In this document: positions 16,938 to 24,216 of the stretch, one piece after another
Layout of the letters: the number at the start of each line of letters is the position of its first letter
Numbering within the stretch: the first letter of the stretch is position 1
Source of the DNA: Thermocrinis sp.
GTDB lineage: Bacteria > Aquificota > Aquificia > Aquificales > Aquificaceae
Direction of reading: 5' to 3'
DNA length: 38,598 bases
NCBI GenBank assembly: GCA_020833645.1
Contig: JAJHRQ010000012.1
Coordinates: 1 to 38,598, forward strand
Program-made: the position numbers and the translations under genes
Notes under the pieces: model-generated
Told to the model about the DNA's origin: nothing
What the model saw: only the letters and a program-made list of their open reading frames with translations
The model's database searches: none

Positions 16938-17047
16938 AAAATCCCTTTCAGGAGTTTTTTAGGTACGCCCAATGGAAGGAGAGGTTTTTAAAGGATTACG
17001 AAGAGATCAATTCTAAGGACCTTTCCCTTTTAGAAAGCTCCTTGTAG
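16934..17047 (+). CDS. 37-residue small protein
   Basis: A TTG start overlaps the upstream stop as TTGA and is preceded by GGAGGAG at ideal spacing, which argues for real translation. The product starts LKNPFQEFFRYAQWKERFLK and ends LSLLESSL: a charged amphipathic helix with many aromatics. No family is recognised. It is nine bases upstream of the next gene. Confidence 0.5.
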   Translation: MKNPFQEFFRYAQWKERFLKDYEEINSKDLSLLESSL

Positions 17048-17056
17048 GGTTTTGAT

Positions 17057-17377
17057 GTGGAAAAGACGGAAAGACTGCTGAAGGCTCTTGCATCCATGTA
17101 TGTGGGTGGTTATGAAAAAAGGTTGGAAGATGAAGAGGTGCGTTATTGGACCAACTGGGCGGGCATAAAAACATACAAAACCTTTGGAGGTTTTCCTCAG
17201 CTTTCGGACCTTGAACTAAGTTTTCTTTTCTATGGCGTCAAATCTGAAAGTTTTAAAAAGCTGAGCCCAAAGGAGCAGGAGGAAGCGGTCTCTGAAGTTT
17301 TGGATGTAATATGGGAAAATCACCTGATAAGAATTTTGCAAATTTTACCCTCCCTTTTCCAAGGGAGTTCTGAATGA
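17057..17377 (+). CDS. Hypothetical cytosolic protein, 106 residues
   Basis: I do not recognise this protein. It is acidic and helical: EKTERLLKALASMYVGGYEKR, a Trp/Tyr-rich middle (VRYWTNWAGIKTYKTFGGFP), then KKLSPKEQEEAVSEVLDVIW. There is no signal peptide or membrane segment. The start is a GTG at 17057, because no ATG is in frame and a stop lies just upstream. It is the third gene of the zinc-ribbon unit, 9 bp after the 37-residue gene. Its last 33 bp overlap the end of the histidine kinase gene on the other strand. Confidence 0.6.
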   Translation: MEKTERLLKALASMYVGGYEKRLEDEEVRYWTNWAGIKTYKTFGGFPQLSDLELSFLFYGVKSESFKKLSPKEQEEAVSEVLDVIWENHLIRILQILPSLFQGSSE

Positions 17378-19087
17378 GACTTTAGCATAGAATCCTCCCC
17401 TTTTTGGGAAAACCCTTATGCTCCAGCCGTGCAGTTCAAAGATATGCTTTACCATAGCAAGCCCCAACCCCATACCCTCCGGGTTTGAAGACTTGTAGGG
17501 CATGAATATGATCTCCTCCTCCCCCTCTTGGATGCCTTTCCCGTTGTCTTCGTAAACAAAACCCTCCTCGGTGAGGGACACCCTTACCTTTTTTGCACCC
17601 CACTCTATGCTGTTGTTAAAAAGATTAAAGAAGCATTCTTTTATCATGCTTCTGTCTGCCTTCACCAAGCTACTGCCAACCACCTCCACTTCCAGGTTAG
17701 GATATAGCCTTGCTAACTCCCTTATTAGATCTCCCAACTCAAAGCCTTCCACCTTTATCTCCCTTTGATAGGAAAGGTCCCTAAAGTAATTGACCGCAGA
17801 CTTAATTCTGTCTATTTCCTCCAAAAGTAGCCCGCAGACGTTTATTACTTCCTCCTTGCTTAGCTTATCCCTTTGGGCGAGGAGGCGTAGCCTTTCCAGA
17901 TGTAAGCTTATGGGAGTAAGTGGATTTTTGATCTCATGGGCGAGCCTTTTGACCGCATCCTGCCAAGTCCGGAACCTCTCCGCAGTAATAATGGGACGCA
18001 GGTCCTCGTAGATCTCCAAAAGACCAAGGGGAAGCTCAACCTCTGTTTTTCTAACCTGTGGGTCTTCTTTGTTAATCTCCTTGTAAGCTTTGTTTTCAAT
18101 AACCTCCCCTCCTTTTCCAACAAACCTTATGCCCACGGGCAAACTCTCTATCAAAGACCTTAACGTCTCCTTTTCCTTCTCAAGCCTGCTGTACAGTTCC
18201 CTTAGCTCCTCCTTCATGGTGGAGAAGGACCTGGCAAGTTGGGAAACCTCATCCTCCGTGTTTGGCACCCTCACATAAACATCAAAGTTTCCCTTAGCAA
18301 TCTCCCGAGCCTTTGAAGAGAGTTCCTCCAGTGGGATGCTTATGTGCCTTGCCACCAAGTTCCCAAACCACAAAGACGCAAGCAAAGCAACCAAGGAAAT
18401 GAGCACCAAAAAGTATATGTATATGCCACCTAAAATGTCCCTTGACTTTACCAAGTTCCTGAGGTTGGTGGAAACCTCATAAAGGGCACTTATGCCACTT
18501 TTTAGCTTTTGGTTCTTTAGAACCTCCACCCTGTAATCTCCCACACACAGGATAAAGGCATCTTCCCTTTCTTCCTCAACGCAGGGAGCCTTTTCCACAC
18601 TCTTTACACCCTTTAGGACATAGACAAACCTCCTTGGGTCTTCCCCTTTGCTTATTAAAGTATTAAAAAAAGACCTATACTCTTCAAGCTTGTCCCTTTC
18701 GTAGGCGTTAGCCATCTGCAAAAGTTCCTCTGTTTTCCGTACCACTTCCTTGAGCTGGGAGCTAACAAAGGTCTTTGTGGATTGCAACAGAACTATTGAG
18801 GATGCCAAGTTTAGAAAGAGTATAGGCAGGAACATATACAAAAAGAGAAGGTTAGATAGCCTCCTCCTTAGGTTTCCCCTCTGGGCTTGTAGGTAGGTTT
18901 TTATGAACTTTCTAAAGAAGATGGAAAAAACAACCACAAGAATGAGAAGGTCCAGGTTTATCACCAGAAGGATAAGTGGAAAACCTACTGTCCAGATTTT
19001 CCTAAGGTTATCCAAAAAGAGTATGTTTATACCCACAAAGAAAACAAAGAATAGGAAAAAGAGAAGGAAGAGCTTAGCCCTTTCCAT
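17345..19087 (-). CDS. NtrY-like membrane sensor histidine kinase
   Basis: This is a 580-residue sensor kinase. Membrane helices lie at about residues 5-26, 34-58, 79-101 and 220-242, enclosing a periplasmic sensing region of some 115 residues. HAMP follows at about 243-300 (ARHISIPLEELSSKAREIAKGNF), then a coiled coil and a small PAS-like segment. The dimerisation domain has RLAHEIKNPLTPISLHLERL with phospho-acceptor His384. The HATPase domain has FFNLFNNSIEWGA (N-box), YEDNGKGI and GMGLGLAMVKHI. HEIKNPLTP is typical of NtrY/AtoS kinases that partner with NtrC-type regulators, but none is in this window. The ATG follows the mqnE stop directly, so the two are co-transcribed. The signal sensed is unknown. 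Confidence 0.88.
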   Translation of the reverse strand: MERAKLFLLFFLFFVFFVGINILFLDNLRKIWTVGFPLILLVINLDLLILVVVFSIFFRKFIKTYLQAQRGNLRRRLSNLLFLYMFLPILFLNLASSIVLLQSTKTFVSSQLKEVVRKTEELLQMANAYERDKLEEYRSFFNTLISKGEDPRRFVYVLKGVKSVEKAPCVEEEREDAFILCVGDYRVEVLKNQKLKSGISALYEVSTNLRNLVKSRDILGGIYIYFLVLISLVALLASLWFGNLVARHISIPLEELSSKAREIAKGNFDVYVRVPNTEDEVSQLARSFSTMKEELRELYSRLEKEKETLRSLIESLPVGIRFVGKGGEVIENKAYKEINKEDPQVRKTEVELPLGLLEIYEDLRPIITAERFRTWQDAVKRLAHEIKNPLTPISLHLERLRLLAQRDKLSKEEVINVCGLLLEEIDRIKSAVNYFRDLSYQREIKVEGFELGDLIRELARLYPNLEVEVVGSSLVKADRSMIKECFFNLFNNSIEWGAKKVRVSLTEEGFVYEDNGKGIQEGEEEIIFMPYKSSNPEGMGLGLAMVKHIFELHGWSIRVFPKRGGFYAKVSFRTPLEKGG

Positions 19088-20197
19088 TCATGGATATATG
19101 GCTACTATGTTGTAAAAGGTGTCTCTTTCTACTGGAATTTTGCCCGCGGACCTTATAAGGTTTATGAGTTTTTCTTTGCTTTGTTTGTAAGGGCTCGTGG
19201 TACCAGCAGAATGGACGATCCTTTCTTCCTCTATGGTGCCATCCAGGTCATCCGCCCCCATGTTTAGGGCAATTTGGGCAATCTTTTCTCCCAAGGTGAT
19301 CCAGTAGGCTTTTATGTGGGGGAAGTTGTCCAAAAAGAGCCTTGATATGGCTATGGTCTTTAGGTCATCCACCGAGGAGGTGCGTTTGCCACCCAAACGG
19401 GTGCCCTCTGGCCAGTAAGCTAAGGGAATGAACACCTGAAAGCCTCCCGTTTCATCTTGGAGTTCCCTTAGCCTTAACATATGCTCCACCCTCTCTTCAT
19501 AGGTTTCTACGTGTCCGTAAAGCATGGTAGCGTTGGAGGGGATGCCAAGCTTGTGGGCAGTTCTATGAACCTCCAAATACTCCTCTGCGTTGGCCTTGTA
19601 TGGTGCGATGATCTTCCTTGCCCTCTCGGAGAATATTTCTGCACCACCGCCGGGAATGGCGTCAAGTCCAGCATCCTTTAGTTCTTTGAGGATATCTTCA
19701 TAACTTCTCTTTGATATTTTTGCCATGTGGTGGATCTCTATGGCGGTCCAAGCCTTTACTACCATCTGCGGAAACCTGCTTTTAATTTCCCGCACCAAGC
19801 CCACATAATCCTCCACCTTCCAATGGGGTGGCACACCACCCACAATATGCACCTCTCTGCCACCTTGCTGATAGGTTTCCTCCACCTTCTCTAGAATCTC
19901 CTCCAAGCTCATTTCGTAAGCCCTTGGGTCAGACTTGAGAACACCAAAGGCACAAAAGTTGCACTGATAGACGCATATGTTGGTGGGGTTTATCTGTCTA
20001 TTTACCACAAAGTAGGCAAACATACCGTTCTTTTGCCTATTAACATACTCCGCCAGCGCGCCAATGTATGCAAGCTCGTTGGAATTGAAAAGGGTAAGTG
20101 CGTCCTCTGGGCTGAGCCTTTTGCCCTCCAAAACCTTCTCACCGATCCGCCTTAAAGAAACATTCTTCTGAGCCTTCAGCAAGGTTTCCAGTTCCAT
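19088..20197 (-). CDS. mqnE: Aminofutalosine synthase MqnE (radical SAM)
   Basis: This catalyses an early step of the futalosine route to menaquinone-type quinones: radical addition of SAM-derived adenosyl to chorismate-derived carboxyvinyl benzoate. 369 residues from the ATG at 20197. The cluster motif CVYQCNFC lies at residues 75-82, preceded by RQINPTNI. HIVGGVPP and WTAIEIHH follow. The C-terminal pattern ADDLDGTIEEERIVHSAG is characteristic of MqnE rather than MqnC. A longer frame to 20371 starts inside the IS and is not credible. There is no clear ribosome site. The IS copy ends 134 bp upstream and could influence its transcription. No other mqn gene is nearby. Confidence 0.88.
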   Translation of the reverse strand: MELETLLKAQKNVSLRRIGEKVLEGKRLSPEDALTLFNSNELAYIGALAEYVNRQKNGMFAYFVVNRQINPTNICVYQCNFCAFGVLKSDPRAYEMSLEEILEKVEETYQQGGREVHIVGGVPPHWKVEDYVGLVREIKSRFPQMVVKAWTAIEIHHMAKISKRSYEDILKELKDAGLDAIPGGGAEIFSERARKIIAPYKANAEEYLEVHRTAHKLGIPSNATMLYGHVETYEERVEHMLRLRELQDETGGFQVFIPLAYWPEGTRLGGKRTSSVDDLKTIAISRLFLDNFPHIKAYWITLGEKIAQIALNMGADDLDGTIEEERIVHSAGTTSPYKQSKEKLINLIRSAGKIPVERDTFYNIVAIYP

Positions 20198-20330
20198 AGA
20201 TTTAAGGATAAGCCAAGGTGCTTCAAAACGCAAGGAGTTTTTTAGACCTCCGTTGCCTTTACTCGTATGGGAGTTAAAATTAACCTCATGGAAAAGTTCG
20301 GCACCTTGCAAATCATAGGTAGCCTGAGAG

Positions 20331-20773
20331 GATGTCAACTTTTTAGGTTTATGATCGCGTATAAATGACAATAAAGGAGGCTAACCATCTATAGACGGTT
20401 TCATACTTAGCATTCCAAGGAAACCTCTTGTAGAACCTCATTCCTCTTCCCAAAAGTCTCATGTAGCCATTCCATTGCAAGCCCTTTGACCGCACTCACA
20501 TACCAAGGTCCCTTGTCAGTGGTGCATCCCTTTGCCTTAATAGCAATTGTATATATTGCCTGAAGAGCTTTCCCTAATAACCCTTGTGAAGTAGGAACTC
20601 CCTTACTGCTCTTAGAGAAAGTCCCTTAAAGTAGAGGAGCACAGCTTCTGCTTTTAGGCTTACGGGAAACCTATGTCGCTTAAAAGCTTTGCTTAGTATT
20701 TCTTCTATTACTTGTATCGCCTTCATATCTCTAAGCGTATCAGCCCAGTCTATTAATGCCAAAAGTTGACATC
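20331..20773 (-). mobile_element. Internally deleted IS copy, right
   Basis: This 443-bp inverted counterpart of 15598-16038 has terminal repeat GATGTCAACTTTT at both ends. The transposase remnant is on the minus strand, so the two copies point toward each other across 4.3 kb. The interval 20198-20330 between mqnE and this copy has no recognised gene. Confidence 0.75.
20407..20762 (-). pseudogene. Transposase remnant (DDE, IS6-like), right copy
   Basis: Carries the same 62-residue N-terminal frame as the left copy (identical protein), the same stop and the same jump to the C-terminal fragment. Only a couple of substitutions differ near its end. The shared deletion shows that both descend from one defective element. 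Confidence 0.6.
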
Positions 20774-20895
20774 TTCCACTCTACCGTTATGAAATTGCGG
20801 TCGTTTTTGTTTTTTTACACTCAAAAGTTTTGTTGTCATGCTGAACTGCAATTATATGTTTTTGAACGGAAATTAGCAACTGTTTCGCACCCCCT

Positions 20896-21918
20896 TCACA
20901 AAAAGCCCAGCTTGGACTTGGTGAGTATGGCAAAAAAGGACCAGATGTCCTTTGGGACGGTTATGCGTGGGATGGCGTAGGGGTCCGAATAGGATTTTAC
21001 TGTCATCTTTTCAGTGGTAAAGCAGGACCTTAGGTATTCTCCGCATTTTTTCTTCAATTCATCGCTGTAATCTCCAAAGGGATAAGCTCCATGTTCTACA
21101 CTCTCTCCCAGAAAGCTTTTGAGTAAGCCCATGGATGTTTTAAAGTCTTCCTCTACTCTGTTTCTCATTTCCTCTTCTGTTTCAAAAACAAGCAAGCTAT
21201 CAAAGTTCCTTTTGAGTAATTCCTTCAGCTCTTTTTTCCAAGACCTTCTCTCAAAAAAGCTATCTCCTAAGGATCGGATGAACTCTTTGACCTCTGGCTT
21301 TAGACTTCCTGCCCTTATGGCTAAGGAACCCTTCATAGGAAAGATGGGATAACCTTTTCTTAAATCACCTTTGTATGCGTGCAAAAGAGACCAGTGCCCA
21401 TCTCCATCGTAGAAGTCTATAACTTCGTCCCTTTCAAAGGCTTTTAGATGCCAATGGGAATGCCAACCAAAGGAAAAAACATCCTTCATGCTCTTTATTT
21501 CCTCCAAGGTCAAAAATTCTGTGCTTCTGCCCTGCTTTACAAACTCTGCGTTTGCATCTTTCATGCTCTTTGGTTTATAAAGCTCTTCCCAAGACACTTT
21601 CCCCTCCCAGTAATCAAGGAGGGTAGGTCTCTTTTTGTCCTCCAATAGCACCCGAGAGGTTGCTAAAAAGAGGGTTGCTTTTACTTTGTGCTTTTTCAGG
21701 ATAGGATAGGCGTAAATGTAGTTGTCCGCGTAGCCATCGTCAAAGGTTATTGCCACCGCGTTCTTTTGGCATTTTCCGTTTATCACGCAATCCAAGACTT
21801 CGTCCAAAGTGATTATTTTGTATGTGCTCTTTAGTATTTTTATTTGCAAATCAAAGGTTCTCCACCAAAGGTCAAAGCCGGGGTTTTTTATAACCTTGTG
21901 ATACAAAAGCACTAACAT
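20896..21918 (-). CDS. Polysaccharide deacetylase family protein (NodB-like)
   Basis: 340 residues. The start VLLYHKV and the motif VAITFDDGYADN (the two metal/catalytic Asp, about residues 56-64) mark the NodB homology domain. FGWHSHWHL near residue 150 supplies the metal His pair. AYPFGDYSDE near the end is the usual RxxPfG-type motif. A helical insert (residues about 175-260) separates the last motifs. Such enzymes remove acetyl groups from polysaccharides or glycan intermediates. No signal peptide is present, so it probably acts in the cytoplasm or on membrane-linked intermediates. It lies 4 bp after a GT4 glycosyltransferase, suggesting a shared polysaccharide pathway. The 122 bp between its end and the IS hold nothing I recognise. 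Confidence 0.82.
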   Translation of the reverse strand: MLVLLYHKVIKNPGFDLWWRTFDLQIKILKSTYKIITLDEVLDCVINGKCQKNAVAITFDDGYADNYIYAYPILKKHKVKATLFLATSRVLLEDKKRPTLLDYWEGKVSWEELYKPKSMKDANAEFVKQGRSTEFLTLEEIKSMKDVFSFGWHSHWHLKAFERDEVIDFYDGDGHWSLLHAYKGDLRKGYPIFPMKGSLAIRAGSLKPEVKEFIRSLGDSFFERRSWKKELKELLKRNFDSLLVFETEEEMRNRVEEDFKTSMGLLKSFLGESVEHGAYPFGDYSDELKKKCGEYLRSCFTTEKMTVKSYSDPYAIPRITVPKDIWSFFAILTKSKLGFL

Positions 21919-21922
21919 GTGG

Positions 21923-23026
21923 TTACTTTATTCCCAAGAGTTTTTGGAAGAGGTTTATGTACTCCTGGCAGGTTCTTTCGGGGGTAAAGTTCATGGCAGT
22001 TTCCCTTGCCCTTTTGCCTATTTGGTGGTATTCCTCCGGAGATAGCTTTAACACTATTTCCATCTTTTGCCTCAGGGCATTGAAGTCCCCCACATTCACA
22101 CTAAAGCCGTTAAAACCGTCCTTCAAAAATTCCTCCACTCCGCCCGCCTTGGTGGCTATAACAACCTTCTCGCAAGCCATAGCTTGCAAAAGTGCGTTGG
22201 GCAGTCCCTCAAGGTAAGAGGACATAACATAGTAATCTCCTGCGTTGATATAATCCTCCGGGTTTTCTCTAAAGCCCACGCCTATTACCCTTTTTTCCAC
22301 CGAGTAAGCTTTTGCCAGCTTATTTCCCTCCGTGTCTGTTAGCGAACCCACCAAAAGTAGATAACAGTTAGAACAGTTCAGTTCAGAAAAAGTTTTGATG
22401 AGCATGTCTTGTCCTTTCACTGGAGGGTTCCAATTGGCAACATTTACAAAGACCTTGGCATCCGTGGGAATGTTCAACTGTTTTCTTATGCTTAAGCCCT
22501 TTTCTCGGTTCGGATAAAACCTCTCTAGGTCTATAGCACTTGGGATAACATAGAGTTTATGCTCTGGAAAGCCTGCGGATGCAAGGCTCTTTACAACCGC
22601 CTTAGAAACACCTACTACCACATCTGCGTATGCGTACTTTAGCTTTAGAGATAAACGGTTTGGCAACCTTGCACTTCTTTTGACCACCACAAGCTTTGGC
22701 TTGTTTTTTAAAAAGGGATAGACAAGTCTAACGTAGTCGTAAGCATGGGGAGAGTTTGCTATAACTACATGATAGTTGTTTTCCTTTATGATCCTGTATA
22801 ACCTTAGGTAGTTGGCAGGGTTCAGCCGGTTAAATTTGGTGTGGTTTTCAAAAAACCAAAAGACTACTCCATAGGGGGAGAGTTTTTCTACCATCTCCTT
22901 GTTTTGGTAGGCAAGGGCAAGCTCCACATCTACTCCCCGCTTTTTTAGCTCCCTTGCAAGGAGATAAACCTGTTCCTTTGTTCCACTCCAGCCAAAGCCA
23001 TCTACCACCGAGAGAACTCTTAGCAC
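21923..23026 (-). CDS. Family 4 (GT-B) glycosyltransferase
   Basis: 367 residues. The N-domain begins VVDGFGWSGTKEQVYLLAREL with the glycine-rich acceptor-side loop. The C-domain shows VIPSAIDLERFYP, then FVNVANWNPPVKGQD, LLLVGSLTDTEG and MSSYLEGLPNALLQAMACEK. In the last, the Glu of the E-x7-E motif lies in the donor-binding helix, followed by VVIATKAGGVEEFLKDGFNG. This is a classic retaining GT4; donor and acceptor cannot be named. The start is a GTG at 23026, because ATG is absent and the conserved first strand begins here. It is co-transcribed with the downstream deacetylase, and only 21 bp separate it from the divergent rlpA gene. Confidence 0.85.
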   Translation of the reverse strand: MLRVLSVVDGFGWSGTKEQVYLLARELKKRGVDVELALAYQNKEMVEKLSPYGVVFWFFENHTKFNRLNPANYLRLYRIIKENNYHVVIANSPHAYDYVRLVYPFLKNKPKLVVVKRSARLPNRLSLKLKYAYADVVVGVSKAVVKSLASAGFPEHKLYVIPSAIDLERFYPNREKGLSIRKQLNIPTDAKVFVNVANWNPPVKGQDMLIKTFSELNCSNCYLLLVGSLTDTEGNKLAKAYSVEKRVIGVGFRENPEDYINAGDYYVMSSYLEGLPNALLQAMACEKVVIATKAGGVEEFLKDGFNGFSVNVGDFNALRQKMEIVLKLSPEEYHQIGKRARETAMNFTPERTCQEYINLFQKLLGIK

Positions 23027-23047
23027 TTAATATATTGTATTTGGGAA
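23027..23047. promoter_or_regulatory. 21-bp divergent promoter between GT4 and rlpA
   Basis: The whole gap contains TATATT (23031-23036), usable as a -10 for rlpA, with AATATA on the other strand for the glycosyltransferase. There is no room for a -35 outside coding sequence. Both messages would have very short or no leaders. Confidence 0.3.
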
Positions 23048-23716
23048 ATGTGGCTCCTGCTTTGGGTAGTTTTTCTGTCGGGCTGTGCGGTGGTTATAAA
23101 GGACGGGGAGCCCATTCCTCAAAGGGAAAGGGAGAGGGCAACTGGTCCTCTCAGGGCATACTGTCCATCCAAGATTGAGACGGTGGGCTTTTACTGCACG
23201 GGCAACAGGGCATACAGTAACCTTGTTCAAGCGGGCAGTCGGGTTAGGGTTTATAGCCAGAGCGCAGGAAAAAGCATAACCATAGCCGTCCATAGGAGGG
23301 ATGACATCAAAGGTGTGTGCGTGCCGGAGAGGTTTGAATCCCTTCTGGGGAAGGCTCCCTTTAGGGCGGTCTTGGAGGTGGAAAGATGCGGGCTGGATGG
23401 AAATACGGTATGCCCTCCCGTGATCAGAGGTATGGCAAGCTGGTATGGAGAACCTCATCATGGAAGGGAAACCCCTTACGGAATAATCTTTGACAAAGAT
23501 GGAATGTATGCGGCCCACAGGGAGCTTCCCCTTGGCACCCTTCTAAGGGTAAGGAACTTAAAAAACGGCAGAGAGGTAGAGGTGAAGGTAATAGACCGGG
23601 GACCCTTCAAGGAGGGCAGGGTGTTGGACCTCTCAGAAGGTGCGGCGAGGAGGTTGGGGATGATAGGGGATGGAGAGGTGCCCGTGGAGGCGGTGGTCCT
23701 CCGCTGTGGAGATTAG
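23048..23716 (+). CDS. rlpA: RlpA-like lipoprotein with tandem double-psi barrels
   Basis: 222 residues. The lipoprotein signal WLLLWVVFLSGC has the lipidated Cys at residue 13. The C-terminal domain is a full RlpA barrel: GMASWYGEPHHGRETPYG, AAHRELPLGTLLRVRNL, NGREVEVKVIDRGPF and VLDLSEGAARRLGM. The middle region (about residues 40-118) looks like a degenerate copy of the same fold: AGSRVRVYSQSAGKSITIAV, then VCVPERFESLLG and FRAVLEVERCG, paralleling the second domain. It is cysteine-rich and lacks the acidic active-site pattern. RlpA proteins cleave or bind stem-peptide-free glycans at the septum. A SPOR domain is absent. It ends 4 bp inside the AAA gene on the other strand. Confidence 0.83.
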   Translation: MWLLLWVVFLSGCAVVIKDGEPIPQRERERATGPLRAYCPSKIETVGFYCTGNRAYSNLVQAGSRVRVYSQSAGKSITIAVHRRDDIKGVCVPERFESLLGKAPFRAVLEVERCGLDGNTVCPPVIRGMASWYGEPHHGRETPYGIIFDKDGMYAAHRELPLGTLLRVRNLKNGREVEVKVIDRGPFKEGRVLDLSEGAARRLGMIGDGEVPVEAVVLRCGD

Positions 23717-24216
23717 GCGCTTTCCATTATGTTCTTTAAGATTTCTCTCTCCAAGGGAGAGCTAACCCTTGGCAGGACGGTTTCTATTACAACCCTTTGG
23801 GCGGAGTTGTACCTTTCTAATCTTCTGGCACATCGGATAGTATCCCTGATGGAAAAAACAAACTCTACGGGCTCCTCGGACCTTTGGCTTTGATAATCCC
23901 TGTATGCCTTCCTTATGCGGTTGGCGATCTTGAGTAAGTCAAAGAGAAGGTATATGTGCCTTTCCCTTGTGGGGTTTATCAACCTTTGGGCTTGGGGAGT
24001 TTCCACCTGATTTATCAGGGCATACCAAAGATAAACAAATTCTTCGTTGGAAAGTTCAGAAAGCGAAGAAACATAGTCTTTTAAGATGAGTGCTTCGTCG
24101 GGATGGAAAAAGCCCCTGCTGTCCTCAAAGGGTGGATAATCCACAAACATCACATCCGCACGGGACTTTATATCCTGCGGAAGTTCAGAGACGCCCAGAT
24201 AGTGCTGTGGGTTCAT
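23713..24216 (-). CDS. AAA gene fragment 4: C-terminal half of the ATPase domain
   Basis: 167 residues starting MNPQHYLGVSELPQDIKSRA. The MNP...LP...SRAD series is the sensor 1 and arginine-finger region that should directly follow the preceding frame's VILVG. The rest is the helical lid (LINPTRERHIYLLFDLLKIA, RDTIRCARRLERYN). Its ATG overlaps the previous stop (ATGA), so it could be made separately by coupled translation. Adding one G to the run at 24218-24222 instead joins the two in frame. Confidence 0.6.
   Translation of the reverse strand: MNPQHYLGVSELPQDIKSRADVMFVDYPPFEDSRGFFHPDEALILKDYVSSLSELSNEEFVYLWYALINQVETPQAQRLINPTRERHIYLLFDLLKIANRIRKAYRDYQSQRSEEPVEFVFSIRDTIRCARRLERYNSAQRVVIETVLPRVSSPLEREILKNIMESA

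Noticed and set aside
20198-20371. Longer N-terminus for mqnE
   Set aside because: The extension begins inside the IS copy and has no resemblance to the family.
20270-20373. Plus-strand start of a truncated gene (MGVKINLMEKFGTLQ) cut by the right IS copy
   Set aside because: It is short, no ribosome site or continuation beyond the IS was found, and no family is recognised.
15598-20773. Definite composite transposon
   Set aside because: No direct target duplications and no functional transposase are seen, so only the inverted-copy arrangement is claimed.
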